Source of the DNA: Bacilli bacterium
GTDB lineage: Bacteria; Bacillota; Bacilli; RF39; UBA660
Reading direction: 5' to 3'
DNA length: 64,000 bases
NCBI GenBank assembly: GCA_017525015.1
Contig: JAFXUK010000012.1
Span: 4,789 to 68,788, forward strand
Under the pieces are notes generated by a model that made no database searches, had not been told where the DNA came from, and was given only the letters and a program-made list of their open reading frames with translations. Below are positions 1 through 10,663 of this stretch, one piece after another; the stretch's first letter is position 1; every line of letters begins with the position of its first letter. A program made the translations under genes and the position numbers.

Positions 1-389
1 AAGCACCAATCTTGTTTTTCTTTAAGTATTCAACAGCATCCATAATTTCGAAAACAACTTTTTCTCTTTCCTCAACTGTTAATACTTTATGTCTTCCTAA
101 TAATTGTGTTCTTCCAATTGTTTCCAAGAAACTTCTGATTTCTGGTTGGAATAAAACAATAATAGCAATAGGTCCCCATTCAAATACGTATTGAAGGATA
201 ACTCCAACCGTATATAGATTTAACCAATCACTAACTAACTTAACAACTAAGACGATAATAACACCTTTAACAATTAATACCATCTTAACGTTGTTTTTAA
301 CATTTTTTAATATATAGTAAACCATGAACCATACGATACATATGTCTATAATCTTTGTAAAAATTGACCATACAGTAGAAAAATTCATT
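1..389 (-). CDS. cdaA: Diadenylate cyclase CdaA, N-terminal part (cut by window edge)
   Basis: The reverse strand from an ATG at 389 reads without a stop to the window edge (129 codons). It is preceded by AAAGGAGG. The product has three predicted membrane helices in the first ~85 residues, then 'FQPEIRSFLETIGR', which matches the junction between the membrane region and the DAC domain of CdaA-type diadenylate cyclases. In the family these make the second messenger c-di-AMP from ATP at the membrane, controlling potassium and osmotic balance and wall integrity. The catalytic DGA and RHR motifs would lie beyond base 1 and cannot be checked. It has its own TATAAT box upstream. Identification rests on the membrane layout and this one motif. 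Confidence 0.85.
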
Positions 390-414
390 TTTCTGCCTCC
401 TTTGTACGTTTCTA

Positions 415-420
415 ATTATA
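415..420 (-). promoter_or_regulatory. -10 box of the cdaA promoter
   Basis: On the minus strand TGATATAAT (extended -10, TGnTATAAT) lies just upstream of the cdaA ribosome site. No good -35 hexamer is visible in the T-rich stretch before it. Confidence 0.5.
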
Positions 421-458
421 TCAAAAAAATAAAAGAATTAACACCCCCTACATAAAAA

Positions 459-489
459 AAGAATAAGTAATTATCTGTTACTTATTCTT
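459..489 (-). terminator. Rho-independent terminator after smpB
   Basis: A perfect 12-bp stem (AAGAATAAGTAA / TTACTTATTCTT) with a 7-base loop is followed on the minus strand by a run of T. The smpB stop codon falls in the loop. Confidence 0.9.
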
Positions 490-905
490 TGAGCCTCTCT
501 TTTCAAGTCTCTTTCTTTTATAGTTTCTCTCTTATCATAGTTCTTCTTACCACGGCCTACACCTAATAATATTTTAACTCTATTATCTTTTAAATAAGCC
601 TTAACAGGTACTAAACTATAACCTTCTCTAGAAACCTTTTCTTCTAATTTTTTAATTTCTTTTTTATGAAGAAGAAGTCTTCTAGTTCTTCTTTCATCAT
701 GATTAAATTGATTACCTTCCTCATATTTAGCAATATACATATTAAGAAGATAAACTTCACCGTGTTTAATAACAGCAAAAGTATCTTTTAAATCTCCAGA
801 ACCTTTTCTTAAAGATTTAATCTCTGTTCCTTTTAACTCTATTCCACATTCAATAGTTTCTTCTATAAAGTAATCAAAATTAGCTTTCTTGTTTTTTATT
901 TCCAT
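471..905 (-). CDS. smpB: SsrA-binding protein SmpB
   Basis: SmpB binds tmRNA and brings it to stalled ribosomes for trans-translation. The protein (about 144 residues) has the family features in order: '[20 protein letters not shown]' near the start, '[20 protein letters not shown]', '[16 protein letters not shown]', and a basic C-terminal tail '[15 protein letters not shown]' that occupies the mRNA channel. The ATG at 905 is preferred because AAAGG sits 9 bases upstream; an ATG at 911 and a TTG at 914 are alternatives. The reading frame overlaps the end of rnr by about 26 bases, and the order secG-rnr-smpB is that of Bacillus, so the genes are probably co-transcribed and translationally coupled. 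Confidence 0.95.
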   Translation of the reverse strand: MEIKNKKANFDYFIEETIECGIELKGTEIKSLRKGSGDLKDTFAVIKHGEVYLLNMYIAKYEEGNQFNHDERRTRRLLLHKKEIKKLEEKVSREGYSLVPVKAYLKDNRVKILLGVGRGKKNYDKRETIKERDLKREAQRISNR

Positions 906-3009
906 CTTCATCAACCTTTACAAGTTCAAAGTCTATCATAGAATTCTCTTTTGATGCTCCTACACATTTAACTCGAACCTTATCCCCTAAACGATATTGC
1001 TTCTTAGTAGATTTACCAATCATAGCTAGTAAATCTGGAACATATGTGAAATAATCACCTTTCAATGTTTGAACATGTACTAAACCTTCAATCAAGTTTG
1101 GTAATTGAACAAAGAATCCAAAGTTTGTAATTGTATCAATAACACCTTCAAACTCTTCGCCAATATGATCTTCCATATATTCAGCCATTTTCATATCGTC
1201 AACATCTCTTTCAGCATCTACTGCTGCTACTTCTCTTTCAGAAGAATGTTGAGCTATTTCAACTAAAGTATGTTCTAAAGTTTGAATAGTAGTCATAGAC
1301 ATATCTTGTTCTACTAAATATTTTTTTAGTAATCTATGAACAGTTAAATCTGGGAAACGTCTGATTGGACTAGTAAAATGTGTATATGCTCTACTAGCTA
1401 AACCAAAGTGACCAATATTATCTTTACTATATTCAGCCTTTCTCATACTTCTAAGTAATAAACTTGATAATATTTCAAATTCTTTCTTATCCTTTAATTG
1501 ATCAAGAATCAATTGCATTGACTTAGGAGTTAAAGAATTGAAATTACCATGTAACTTATATCCAAGTAACTTAACTAATGTTAAGAAATCTTCAATCTTA
1601 TCAGGTTTAGGAACATCATGGACACGATATATAAATGGTAAATCCATATTATATATATGTTGAGCTACTGTTTCATTAGCAGTTATCATGAAGTCCTCAA
1701 TTAACATTTCGCCTTCTTCACGAATTCTTTTAACAACATCAATAGCTTTTCCATTTTCATCTTGGATAATCTTAGCTTCATCTAAATCGAAATTGATATA
1801 ACCACGACTATTTCTTTCTTTTCTCAAGATAAGATGTAATTCATTCATTAATAATAAATCATCTTTAAAATCTTCATAGCCTTCTGGAACAATTCCTCGT
1901 ACTATAATATCATTAACCTTTTTATAAGTCATCTTTTTTCTACTCTTAATATAACTAGGGAAAATATCATAGTTAACAACATGTCCTTTATTATCAATTT
2001 CCATAACACAAGACATTGTTAATCTAATAACTCCTTCGTTTAAAGAACAAATACCATTTGATAATTTATGAGGAATCATTGGAATAACTGTATCTGCTAA
2101 ATAAGAAGAAGTACCTCTATCATAAGCAGCATCTCCTAAAGCAGTATTCTCTTTAACATAATTAGATACATCAGCAATATGAACACCTAATTCATAATTA
2201 CCATTATCTAACTTTTTAATACTAATAGCGTCATCGATATCTTTAGTATCATCGCCATCTATAGTAAAAATAGTTAAATCAGTTAAATCTTTACGATTCT
2301 TTAATTCTTTCTCTGATACTTCATTAGGAATATCTAATAATTCCTTTTCTACTTCATCAGAGAAATTTTCATATATACCATGTTTATAGGCAATAGTTAA
2401 AATATCAGTACCAGGATCATTCTTATGACCAATAATTTTTAATACTTCACCTAAATACTTATTTCTACCTAATTCCTTAATTACCTTAACTAATACTCTA
2501 TGACCTTCAACACAGTCCTTAGTACTATCTTTAGTTAATTCAATAACAATATCTCTTTTATCATCAGTTAGATTAGCAAAACATCTTCCACTATCATCAA
2601 AGACTATCTCACCAACTAAATCTTTAAGTTCTCTTTTAATAACTCTTACTATCTTAGCTTCTTTTCTAACTCCAGAAGTAAATACCTCCGCTAAAACGAT
2701 ATCATCATTAATAGCATCATGCATGTTCTTTTCATCAACATAGATATCGTCTTCCTTATCTAAGATAATAAAACCAAAACCTTTTTTATTAACAGATAGC
2801 TTACCAATAACAATTCCAGGACAATTCTTTAATAAGATATATTTACCTTTTTTAGTATAAAAGACTAAATATTCATCTACTAATTGATTTAAAGTATCCT
2901 GTAATTCTCTGTATTCTTCAGCTGTAGTTAAACCTAATAAGTCATTAATCTCCATAGTTTCTTTAGCTTCATGAATATTTTCTAATAACTCTAAAATTCT
3001 TTCTCTCAT
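880..3009 (-). CDS. rnr: Ribonuclease R
   Basis: This is a 3'-5' exoribonuclease that degrades structured RNA and works with SmpB/tmRNA on non-stop messages. Domains in order: an N-terminal winged-helix region (~1-65), two cold-shock domains (~65-220) with '[17 protein letters not shown]', the RNB catalytic domain (~240-570) containing the metal-binding '[13 protein letters not shown]' and '[18 protein letters not shown]', and a C-terminal S1 domain (~630-705, '[16 protein letters not shown]'). At 709 residues it is shorter than Bacillus RNase R because it lacks a long lysine-rich tail. The ATG at 3009 follows AGGTGAT. It lies between secG and smpB, the conserved context. Confidence 0.97.
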   Translation of the reverse strand: MRERILELLENIHEAKETMEINDLLGLTTAEEYRELQDTLNQLVDEYLVFYTKKGKYILLKNCPGIVIGKLSVNKKGFGFIILDKEDDIYVDEKNMHDAINDDIVLAEVFTSGVRKEAKIVRVIKRELKDLVGEIVFDDSGRCFANLTDDKRDIVIELTKDSTKDCVEGHRVLVKVIKELGRNKYLGEVLKIIGHKNDPGTDILTIAYKHGIYENFSDEVEKELLDIPNEVSEKELKNRKDLTDLTIFTIDGDDTKDIDDAISIKKLDNGNYELGVHIADVSNYVKENTALGDAAYDRGTSSYLADTVIPMIPHKLSNGICSLNEGVIRLTMSCVMEIDNKGHVVNYDIFPSYIKSRKKMTYKKVNDIIVRGIVPEGYEDFKDDLLLMNELHLILRKERNSRGYINFDLDEAKIIQDENGKAIDVVKRIREEGEMLIEDFMITANETVAQHIYNMDLPFIYRVHDVPKPDKIEDFLTLVKLLGYKLHGNFNSLTPKSMQLILDQLKDKKEFEILSSLLLRSMRKAEYSKDNIGHFGLASRAYTHFTSPIRRFPDLTVHRLLKKYLVEQDMSMTTIQTLEHTLVEIAQHSSEREVAAVDAERDVDDMKMAEYMEDHIGEEFEGVIDTITNFGFFVQLPNLIEGLVHVQTLKGDYFTYVPDLLAMIGKSTKKQYRLGDKVRVKCVGASKENSMIDFELVKVDEDGNKKQES

Positions 3010-3081
3010 CTATATCACCTAGAATCCCTTTTTAGCATACTAACCTACTATTAAATATAACATATTTGAAGCCAAAAAAAA

Positions 3082-3095
3082 AGTCCGTAAGGACT
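3082..3095 (-). terminator. Terminator after secG
   Basis: Short 5-bp stem AGTCC-TTAC-GGACT followed by nine T on the minus strand. The secG TAG stop overlaps the stem. With so short a stem, read-through into rnr is likely, which would suit the conserved secG-rnr order. Confidence 0.75.
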
Positions 3096-3309
3096 ACTTA
3101 ACAAACATAATATATGAAATAATCATAAAAACTGCAATTAAAACTACTGTCATTCTTGTAATTAATAATTCTGTTCCACGTTCTTTTTGATTTTGAAACA
3201 ACTCAGCATTACCACCACTGATAATTTGACTTGCATCACTAGCTTTATTACTTTGTAATAAAACTAAAGCAATTAACAATGCTGAAACTATTAATAGTGC
3301 TATTTCCAT
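3094..3309 (-). CDS. secG: Preprotein translocase subunit SecG
   Basis: SecG is a small accessory subunit of the SecYEG channel. The product is 71 residues, the usual size, with two membrane helices (about 3-20 and 50-68). Between them is the family loop: 'VLLQSNKASDASQIISGGNA' followed by 'LFQNQKERGTELLITRMT', in which the LLQ, GG.A.LF and RG.E..L.R.T positions are conserved. The ATG at 3309 is chosen over a GTG at 3318 because the GGATGTGAT ribosome site is placed for it. It is the first gene of the secG-rnr-smpB group. Confidence 0.93.
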   Translation of the reverse strand: MEIALLIVSALLIALVLLQSNKASDASQIISGGNAELFQNQKERGTELLITRMTVVLIAVFMIISYIMFVK

Positions 3310-3370
3310 GAATATCACATCCGTTCTGACATATAATTTAACATATTATAAATAATAAATCAAGAAAAAA

Positions 3371-3386
3371 AGGCTTTTTCAAGCCT
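3371..3386 (-). terminator. Terminator after the DUF308 gene
   Basis: Stem AGGCTT / AAGCCT with a short A-rich loop, followed by T7 on the minus strand and placed just after the stop codon at 3385. Confidence 0.85.
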
Positions 3387-3957
3387 AATTATCAAATAAT
3401 TTCAATGCTTCTTTTCCTCTACCTAAGAATAGACGAGAAACCATAATTTCAAATAAAGCATAACACACTAGGAATATACCTATTAATCTAGTATTTAACA
3501 TGAATGTATTAAATGGATTAAACATTGATAAGATTCCCATTACTATTAGTAATAAAGAAATAAATGTAACTAATGAAGCAACATCGTCTTTAGCTTTAAA
3601 TAGCTTAACTCCATAGTATCCTTTTTCACATCCAGTAATTAACATCCAAATTCCAAATAAAGGTCCAACTGCATTAATTGGTTCGAAAGGACAGAAGATA
3701 GTAAATAAACCTAATATAACAGCTGCTACTCCCGTAATCAAATTAACTGCATAGAATCTACTTCCTAATCCATCATAGAAATATCTAATTAAATAGAATA
3801 ATCCATGGATTAATATAAGACTACCTAATAATACAATACTTATTTTTGATGGTAAATCAGGGAATACAAAAAATACAACTCCAATCATTAAATCAAAAAT
3901 AACCATTGCCATTGAAACTAGTAGCATTTTACTAAATCTTTTAACTGTAACTTCCAT
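3385..3957 (-). CDS. DUF308 (HdeD-like) multi-pass membrane protein
   Basis: About 190 residues with six predicted membrane helices arranged as three similar hairpins, with glycine-rich turns such as 'LLGSLILIHGLFYLIRY' and 'LFGIWMLITGCEKGYYGVKL'. This is the pattern of the DUF308/HdeD family, whose molecular role is unknown in Gram-positives. The ATG at 3957 follows GAGGTGG; an in-frame GTG lies 9 bases further upstream but would sit on the ribosome site. The gene stands alone with its own terminator. A second, diverged member of the same family is encoded at 50696-51349 on the opposite strand. Confidence 0.75.
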   Translation of the reverse strand: MEVTVKRFSKMLLVSMAMVIFDLMIGVVFFVFPDLPSKISIVLLGSLILIHGLFYLIRYFYDGLGSRFYAVNLITGVAAVILGLFTIFCPFEPINAVGPLFGIWMLITGCEKGYYGVKLFKAKDDVASLVTFISLLLIVMGILSMFNPFNTFMLNTRLIGIFLVCYALFEIMVSRLFLGRGKEALKLFDN

Positions 3958-4000
3958 ACGTTCCACCTCTATTATTAATTTTAAATCATAAATAAATATA

Positions 4001-4028
4001 TTGCAATATTTTTTAGATGTGATATAAT
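4001..4028 (+). promoter_or_regulatory. Promoter of the FemX-like gene
   Basis: TTGCAA (4001-4006), 16-base spacer and TATAAT (4023-4028), 30 bases before the FemX-like start codon. Confidence 0.75.
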
Positions 4029-4057
4029 ACTCTCTTGCTTAAAAGGAGGGGTGGCTA

Positions 4058-5308
4058 ATGAAGCTACGAAATCTATCCATTTTTGAATTCGATGAGTATG
4101 CTAAAAATCATCCATTAGGTAATTTTTATCAAACATCAACATATGCTCTAGTAGCTGGAGAAGAAGGATATGATTACGATTTAATTGGTATGATTGATGA
4201 TAACAATAACATTGTAGCTGCTTCCGTAATTTTATCAAAAAGAATGGGATTATTTAACAGATATGGTTATGCTCCTAAAGGATTCCTAATCGATTATTAC
4301 AATCCAACTCTAATAAAAGAGTTTACTAAATTATTAAAGAAAAGATATTACAATAAAAACTTTGCTTTTATAAAAATTAATCCAGAAATAGCAATCGGAA
4401 CTGTTGATTATAAAAGAAAATATGTTACATATAATAAAAATCAAATAATTGATAGTACACTTAAAGGATTAAACTTTAGAAAACTAGAAGGAACATATCG
4501 TTTTGAAACTAAGTTCCCTAGATTTAATGCTATTCAAGTACTTAAAAATACTAACTTAAAAACTATTTCTAAAAGAACAAGAAATAAAATTCATAGAAGT
4601 ATTAGAAATGGTCTAAGAATAGAAAAATCTGATCTAGAAGGTATCAGAATATTATATGAATTTATTAAGAATAAAAAAGATAAAAATATTAATCACTACT
4701 TCAATTACTACAATGCCTTTAGAAAAAGTGATAGTATTGATATCTTACTAGTTAAAATAAATTTTGAAGAATGTTTAATTAATTTAAGAAATAGCTTAGA
4801 TAAAGAACAAGAAAGAAATGCTAAACTAGTTGAAAAACTAATGAAAGAACAAAGTGAAGATAATTTAGCAAGAAAACTTGCTTCTGATGCCTTAATAACA
4901 ACTTATAAAAATAGCATCGTTGAAGCAACTAAGAGTTTAGCAGTTCAAAGAGACAAATATATTGGTGGAGCTATTACAATAAAATATAAAAATCGTGTAA
5001 GTATTTTAATAAGTGGTTTTGATCAAAATTATAAAATGTTCTGTCCTAACTACTTCTTACATTACATGTTAATAGAAGAATATAAAAATGATTATGACTA
5101 CCTAGATTTAAATGGTATAACTGGAGACTTCTCTAAAGAAAATCCATATAGAGGATTAGATGAATTCAAACTAGGATTTAATCCATTAACATTTGAATAC
5201 ATTGGTGAATATGACTTAATCATAAATGAAGGTCTATATCAAAGTATGGAACATAGTGGTCAATTATCAAAAGAATTTAAAAGAAAAGAAAAAGTATCAA
5301 ATAATTGA
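4058..5308 (+). CDS. FemAB/FemX-family peptidoglycan interpeptide-bridge aminoacyltransferase
   Basis: Family members transfer amino acids from aminoacyl-tRNA to the lysine side chain of lipid II or nascent peptidoglycan. The 416-residue product shows the GNAT-like first half ('PLGNFYQTSTYALVAGEEGY', 'NRYGYAPKGFLIDY'), the basic 'TISKRTRNKIHRSIRNGLRI' segment, a charged helical hairpin at ~240-295 typical of the tRNA-binding coiled-coil arm, and the C-terminal 'YLDLNGITGDFSKENPYRGL' with 'FKLGFNP'. AAAGGAGGGG lies just upstream of the ATG. It is one of the few plus-strand genes and converges on the serine hydrolase gene, sharing its terminator. Which residue it adds, and at which position, cannot be told from sequence. 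It implies that the organism makes a cross-bridged wall. Confidence 0.87.
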   Translation: MKLRNLSIFEFDEYAKNHPLGNFYQTSTYALVAGEEGYDYDLIGMIDDNNNIVAASVILSKRMGLFNRYGYAPKGFLIDYYNPTLIKEFTKLLKKRYYNKNFAFIKINPEIAIGTVDYKRKYVTYNKNQIIDSTLKGLNFRKLEGTYRFETKFPRFNAIQVLKNTNLKTISKRTRNKIHRSIRNGLRIEKSDLEGIRILYEFIKNKKDKNINHYFNYYNAFRKSDSIDILLVKINFEECLINLRNSLDKEQERNAKLVEKLMKEQSEDNLARKLASDALITTYKNSIVEATKSLAVQRDKYIGGAITIKYKNRVSILISGFDQNYKMFCPNYFLHYMLIEEYKNDYDYLDLNGITGDFSKENPYRGLDEFKLGFNPLTFEYIGEYDLIINEGLYQSMEHSGQLSKEFKRKEKVSNN

Positions 5309-5318
5309 TACTTTTTTT
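5291..5318. terminator. Bidirectional terminator between the FemX-like and serine hydrolase genes
   Basis: AAAGTATCAA-ATAA-TTGATACTTT hairpin with T-run on the plus strand and A-run before it, so it can serve both convergent genes. The FemX-like TGA stop lies inside the stem. Confidence 0.9.
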
Positions 5319-6744
5319 ATTCCCCATATACTTCTAAACGACAACTTTCTTGCCTATTACTATAATATAATGAATGTAATTCATATATTTTATTGTTAAT
5401 ATCTTTTACTTCATCAGCTGGTTTTTTATATGCATCTGTTGTAATAATAGCAATAGCATAAGGATGTTCATCATATACAACACCAATATTATGATAGAAG
5501 ACATCATAATTACCATACTTAGTAATAGCTTTAATTCCTTTATCCTCAAATACTAAATAATTATCATCTGACTCCATAAAATAAGATTCTAACTCTTTAC
5601 CTAATTCACCATTATTTTGAATAAAGTCATATACAGCTTTCATATAGATAACTCCATCATTAGCAGTTATATTACCAAAATTATCTCCACCTTTTAAAGT
5701 GTTTTGAGCACCTAAACTATAACCAAATTCTTGTAACTTATCGAATCCAATATAACTAACTATCATATTATGTGCTGAATTATCACTAACTGTTACAGCA
5801 TACTTAACTAAATCTCTTAAAGTAATTTTAGTACCATAACTTAACTTACTAGTTGCTTCACTAGAGCCTAATCTATATCTTGGTAAATAAGTCATAGTTT
5901 CATCCAAACTTAAATTACCAGCAGCTGCTTCTTTATAAATATATAATGCTCCTAATGCTTTAATAGTACTTGCAGCATATGCAACATCATCTTCTTTATA
6001 CTTATAACTATAACCATAAGTTAAATCTTCATATACCACTCTAACTTGATAATTCTTTTCCAAATAATCAGTTATTTCTTTTTTCTTTTGGTTAATCAAT
6101 TCTGTTTCTTCAGATACATCATAATCTTTTGTTAAACAAGTTTGATAATTAATCATCTTATCTTCTTCTATTTTTTTAACATCAGAAATATCTATTTTAT
6201 CAACTAAACTAAAAGTTATTTGATCATTATTATTTAAAGAGACTAAAGTAAAAATAAATAAAGCTACAAAAGAAATACTTATCATTGCTAATCTAATTCT
6301 AACAAAGCGTTTATGAATAAGTTCTTTATTTCTTTGTTTTTCATATATTTCTTCTTTTTTAACTTCTAACTCTTTTTGTACTTCTTCTAATAAATTTTTA
6401 TCAAACAGAGTTTGAGTCTCAGGTAATTCTTTCTTAGTTTTAACTTCAACTGCTTCTTTAGGTTTCTTAACAGTTGTAGTTTTCTTAACAACTTTTTTCT
6501 TTTTCTTCTTTTTGGCCATTATTAAATCAAGCAATTCATCATTACTTAATTTGGCTTTTTCTTCTTTAGTTAATTTTGGTTTTACCTTAACAGGTTCAAT
6601 CTTTTTTTTCGTTGTTTTCTTTTTCTTTGCAAGTATTTTTTCTAATAACTCCTCATTAGATAATTCAGTAGGAGTTACCTTTTTCTTCTTTATGGAAGAT
6701 ACTTTTTTATTTGTATTAGATTTTCTTTTCGCACTACCTTCCAT
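5317..6744 (-). CDS. Membrane-anchored beta-lactamase-fold serine hydrolase with lysine-rich N-terminal repeats
   Basis: A 475-residue protein in three parts. Residues 1-150 are cytoplasmic and extremely lysine-rich, with two copies of a unit (LSNEELLEKILAKKKK and LSNDELLDLIMAKKKK). Residues ~152-170 form one membrane helix. Residues ~200-475 are an extracellular serine-hydrolase domain with S259-T-I-K262 (SxxK), S320-D-N (SxN) and K409-Y-G in place of KTG. This resembles class A beta-lactamase/PBP-like enzymes; a wall-related peptidase or esterase is as likely as drug resistance. ATG 6744 follows GGTGAT; an upstream in-frame start lacks a ribosome site. It converges on the FemX-like gene. 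Confidence 0.8.
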   Translation of the reverse strand: MEGSAKRKSNTNKKVSSIKKKKVTPTELSNEELLEKILAKKKKTTKKKIEPVKVKPKLTKEEKAKLSNDELLDLIMAKKKKKKKVVKKTTTVKKPKEAVEVKTKKELPETQTLFDKNLLEEVQKELEVKKEEIYEKQRNKELIHKRFVRIRLAMISISFVALFIFTLVSLNNNDQITFSLVDKIDISDVKKIEEDKMINYQTCLTKDYDVSEETELINQKKKEITDYLEKNYQVRVVYEDLTYGYSYKYKEDDVAYAASTIKALGALYIYKEAAAGNLSLDETMTYLPRYRLGSSEATSKLSYGTKITLRDLVKYAVTVSDNSAHNMIVSYIGFDKLQEFGYSLGAQNTLKGGDNFGNITANDGVIYMKAVYDFIQNNGELGKELESYFMESDDNYLVFEDKGIKAITKYGNYDVFYHNIGVVYDEHPYAIAIITTDAYKKPADEVKDINNKIYELHSLYYSNRQESCRLEVYGE

Positions 6745-6787
6745 AATAATCACCAGTTTTATTATATAATTTTTAGTCAACAAAAAA

Positions 6788-6809
6788 AAGATGAATTTAC
6801 ATTCATCTT
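6788..6809 (-). terminator. Terminator after tuf
   Basis: AAGATGAAT-GTAA-ATTCATCTT hairpin followed by T8 on the minus strand. It closes the rpsL-rpsG-fusA-tuf operon. Confidence 0.92.
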
Positions 6810-6826
6810 TTTATTCTTTACATTAA

Positions 6827-7996
6827 TTATTTAATAATTTCAGTAACAACACCAGCACCAACAGTACGTCCACCTTCACGGATAGAGAATTTAGTACCAT
6901 TTTCAAGTGCAACTGGAGCTATTAATTCAACTGTCATATCAACGTTATCACCAGGCATAACCATATCTACACCGTCAGGTAGAGTAATTACACCAGTAAC
7001 GTCAGTAGTTCTGAAATAGAATTGTGGTCTGTAGTTTGCAAAGAATGGAGTATGACGTCCACCTTCTTCTTTAGATAGAACATATACAGATCCTTTAAAT
7101 TGATGATGTGGAGTAACTGATCCAGGTTTAGCTAGAACTTGTCCTCTTTCAACTTGGTCTCTTGAAATACCACGTAATAATGCACCAGCATTATCACCAG
7201 CTATAGCAGAATCAAGTGATTTTCTGAACATTTCAATACCTGTAACAACAGTTTTTTGAGTTGGTCTTAAACCAACGATTTCAACTTCATCATTTAATTT
7301 TAATTCACCACGTTCAACACGTCCTGTAACAACAGTACCACGTCCTGAGATTGTAAATACGTCTTCAATACTCATTAAGAATGGTTTGTCTGTATCACGA
7401 ACTGGAACATCGATGTAAGAATCAACTGCAGCCATTAAGTCTTTAATAGATTGAACAGCAGCTTCGTCTCCTTCAAGAGCTTTAAGAGCTGATCCTCTAA
7501 TGATAGGACAATTGTCACCATCAAAATCATATTCGTTTAATAATTCACGAATTTCCATTTCAACTAAGTCTAATAATTCAGCATCATCAACTTGGTCACA
7601 TTTGTTCATATAAACAACGATTTTTGGAACACCAACTTGTCTAGCAAGTAAGATATGTTCACGAGTTTGAGGCATTGGTCCATCTGCAGCAGAAACTACT
7701 AGGATAGCACCATCCATTTGTGCAGCACCAGTGATCATGTTTTTAACGTAGTCAGCATGGCCTGGGCAGTCAACGTGAGCATAGTGACGAGTTTCAGTCT
7801 CATACTCAACGTGAGCAGTATTAATAGTAATACCTCTTTCTCTTTCTTCTGGAGCTTTGTCGATATCAGCATAATCAACGAATTTTCCAAAATATTTTGT
7901 AATAGCAGCAGTTAATGTAGTTTTACCATGGTCAACGTGTCCGATAGTACCAATATTAACGTGTGCCTTTGAACGGTCAAATTTTTCTTTAGCCAT
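6827..7996 (-). CDS. tuf: Elongation factor Tu
   Basis: EF-Tu carries aminoacyl-tRNA to the ribosomal A site using GTP. The 389-residue protein has the complete G domain: P-loop '[11 protein letters not shown]', switch I '[18 protein letters not shown]', '[15 protein letters not shown]', and 'NKCD'. Domains 2 and 3 follow, ending '[20 protein letters not shown]'. The residue pair before NKCD is 'YM' where most bacteria have 'FL' or 'FI', a mild difference. AGAGGAGG precedes the ATG. It is the last gene of the str operon, with an additional likely promoter in the fusA-tuf gap. Confidence 0.99.
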   Translation of the reverse strand: MAKEKFDRSKAHVNIGTIGHVDHGKTTLTAAITKYFGKFVDYADIDKAPEERERGITINTAHVEYETETRHYAHVDCPGHADYVKNMITGAAQMDGAILVVSAADGPMPQTREHILLARQVGVPKIVVYMNKCDQVDDAELLDLVEMEIRELLNEYDFDGDNCPIIRGSALKALEGDEAAVQSIKDLMAAVDSYIDVPVRDTDKPFLMSIEDVFTISGRGTVVTGRVERGELKLNDEVEIVGLRPTQKTVVTGIEMFRKSLDSAIAGDNAGALLRGISRDQVERGQVLAKPGSVTPHHQFKGSVYVLSKEEGGRHTPFFANYRPQFYFRTTDVTGVITLPDGVDMVMPGDNVDMTVELIAPVALENGTKFSIREGGRTVGAGVVTEIIK

Positions 7997-8025
7997 TATA
8001 TTTTCCTCCTCTTTTATACATAACT

Positions 8026-8054
8026 ATTTTATCTAACACTTGAACCTTTTTCAA
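8026..8054 (-). promoter_or_regulatory. Internal promoter for tuf
   Basis: On the minus strand TTGAAA (8049-8054), 17-base spacer and TAAAAT (8026-8031) lie in the 67-base fusA-tuf gap. The -35 region overlaps an ACTTGAA/TTCAAGT inverted repeat that lacks a T-run, so it is not a terminator. Confidence 0.55.
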
Positions 8055-8063
8055 GTATTATTT

Positions 8064-10142
8064 TTATTGAGCGCTGTTTTTCTTTATAATCTCATCAGCG
8101 ATAGATTTTGGAACCTCTTCATAATGATCCATTGTCATAGTGAAGTTTCCACGTCCTTGTGAATTTGAACGTAATGATGTAGCATATCCGAACATTTCAG
8201 ATAGTGGAACCATAGCATCGATTTTTAATGCATTACCACGAGATTCTTGACCAAGTGGTTTACCACGTCTACTTGTTAGGTCTCCCATAACATTACCCAT
8301 GTATTCTTCAGGAACTACTACTTCAACCTTCATTATAGGTTCAAGTAATACAGGTTTACATTTATTTAATGCTTCTTTTAATGCTAAACTAGCAGCAATT
8401 TTGAATGCCATTTCACTAGAGTCAACATCATGGTAAGAACCATCAAATAATGTAGCCTTAACATCAACCATTGGATATCCAGCTAGAATTCCACCAGCCA
8501 TAGCTTCTTGTAATCCTTTATCAGTTACTGGAATATATTCACGAGGAACAACTCCACCAACGATAGCATCAACGAATTCATAACCTTTATCTTTATTTGG
8601 TTCAAATCTTACCCAAACATGTCCATATTGTCCACGTCCACCAGATTGTTTAATATATTTACCTTCACATTCACCCATTTGAGTTATTGTTTCACGATAA
8701 GCAACTTGTGGTCTACCAATATTAGCTTCAACACTGAATTCATCTTTCATACGTCTTACTAATACTTCTAGGTGTAGCTCACCCATACCACTAATAACTG
8801 TTTGTCCTGTTTCAGGATCAGTTTTATATTTGAATGTTGGATCTTCTTCAGCAAGCTTTTGTAAAGCAATACCTAATTTATCTTGATCAGCTTTTGATTT
8901 TGGTTCAATAGCTTCATCAATAACTGGTTCTGGGAATTCCATACCATTCATGATTACTGGATTCTTTTCATCACATAATGTATCAGCAGTTGTAGTATTC
9001 TTTAATCCAACTAAAGCAGCGATTTCACCAGTCCATACTTCAGTGATTTCTTTTCTTTGATTAGCATGCATTTGTAGAATACGTCCAACTCTTTCTTTAA
9101 CATCTTTAGTACTATTTAAAATATATGAACCACTAGTTAAGTGTCCAGAGTAAACTCTGAAGAATGCTAATCTACCAACGAATGGGTCAGTCATAATTTT
9201 GAATGCCATTGCTGTAAATGGTTCATTATCACTTGGATGACGTTTAACTAAGTTACCGTTTTTATCAGTACATTCGATAGCTTCAACATCAGTTGGAGCT
9301 GGCATGTAATCAATAACAGCATCTAAAGCTAATTTAACACCAGTATTTGAAAGTGCACTACCGCATAATACTGGGAAGAATTTAGCTTGAAGTACTCCCT
9401 TACGGATAGCACTCTTAATTTCTTCTACAGTTAGAGAATCTGGATCTTCAAAATATTTTTCCATTAAAGCATCATCAAATTCAACTGCTTTTTCAACTAA
9501 TTCTAATCTCTTTTCTTCAACAAGATCTTTTAAATCGGCAGGAATTTCGATTTCTTTATAATTCTCATGTTCATCAGTTCTATCGAATTCATAAGCTTTT
9601 CTTTCGATAAGGTCAACGATACCTTTAAAATCTTGTTCAGCACCAATAGGCCATTGAATAGGAGCATAATTAACACCTAATCTTTTACCGATTGTATCCA
9701 AACTAAATGCAAAGTCAGCACCAATTTTATCCATTTTATTAACGAATATCATTCTTGGAACTTTGTATTCAGTAGCTTGACGCCAAACAGTTTCTGATTG
9801 AGGTTCAACACCTGCGTTACCATCAAGTAAACAGATAGATCCATCAAGAACTCTTAATGATCTTTGAACTTCAACAGTAAAGTCTACGTGTCCTGGAGTA
9901 TCAATAATATTTAAACGATATCCTTTCCAGTGAGCAGTTGTTGCAGCACTAGTAATTGTGATACCACGTTCTTTTTCTTGTTCCATCCAGTCCATTTGTG
10001 ATTCACCATCATGTGTCTCACCTATTTTATGAGTAATACCAGTATGAAATAAAACTCTCTCAGTGAAAGTTGTTTTACCAGCATCGATGTGTGCCATAAT
10101 ACCAATATTACGAATTTTATCTATTGTAACATCTCTCGCCAT
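8064..10142 (-). CDS. fusA: Elongation factor G
   Basis: EF-G drives translocation of tRNA and mRNA and, with RRF, ribosome recycling. The product is 692 residues, the normal length. The G domain contains '[19 protein letters not shown]', '[13 protein letters not shown]' (here '[12 protein letters not shown]'), '[20 protein letters not shown]' and 'NKMDKIG'. Domains II-V follow, with '[15 protein letters not shown]' and '[10 protein letters not shown]' of domain IV and '[19 protein letters not shown]' of domain V. It sits between rpsG and tuf in the classical order, with short gaps indicating co-transcription. Confidence 0.99.
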   Translation of the reverse strand: MARDVTIDKIRNIGIMAHIDAGKTTFTERVLFHTGITHKIGETHDGESQMDWMEQEKERGITITSAATTAHWKGYRLNIIDTPGHVDFTVEVQRSLRVLDGSICLLDGNAGVEPQSETVWRQATEYKVPRMIFVNKMDKIGADFAFSLDTIGKRLGVNYAPIQWPIGAEQDFKGIVDLIERKAYEFDRTDEHENYKEIEIPADLKDLVEEKRLELVEKAVEFDDALMEKYFEDPDSLTVEEIKSAIRKGVLQAKFFPVLCGSALSNTGVKLALDAVIDYMPAPTDVEAIECTDKNGNLVKRHPSDNEPFTAMAFKIMTDPFVGRLAFFRVYSGHLTSGSYILNSTKDVKERVGRILQMHANQRKEITEVWTGEIAALVGLKNTTTADTLCDEKNPVIMNGMEFPEPVIDEAIEPKSKADQDKLGIALQKLAEEDPTFKYKTDPETGQTVISGMGELHLEVLVRRMKDEFSVEANIGRPQVAYRETITQMGECEGKYIKQSGGRGQYGHVWVRFEPNKDKGYEFVDAIVGGVVPREYIPVTDKGLQEAMAGGILAGYPMVDVKATLFDGSYHDVDSSEMAFKIAASLALKEALNKCKPVLLEPIMKVEVVVPEEYMGNVMGDLTSRRGKPLGQESRGNALKIDAMVPLSEMFGYATSLRSNSQGRGNFTMTMDHYEEVPKSIADEIIKKNSAQ

Positions 10143-10154
10143 ATCCTTTTACTC

Positions 10155-10640
<486 letters not shown>

Positions 10641-10663
10641 TTATATATATTTATAAATAAATC

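Noticed and set aside
12..194. Plus-strand frame of 60 codons at the window start
   Set aside because: Lies opposite the conserved cdaA reading frame and has no ribosome site.
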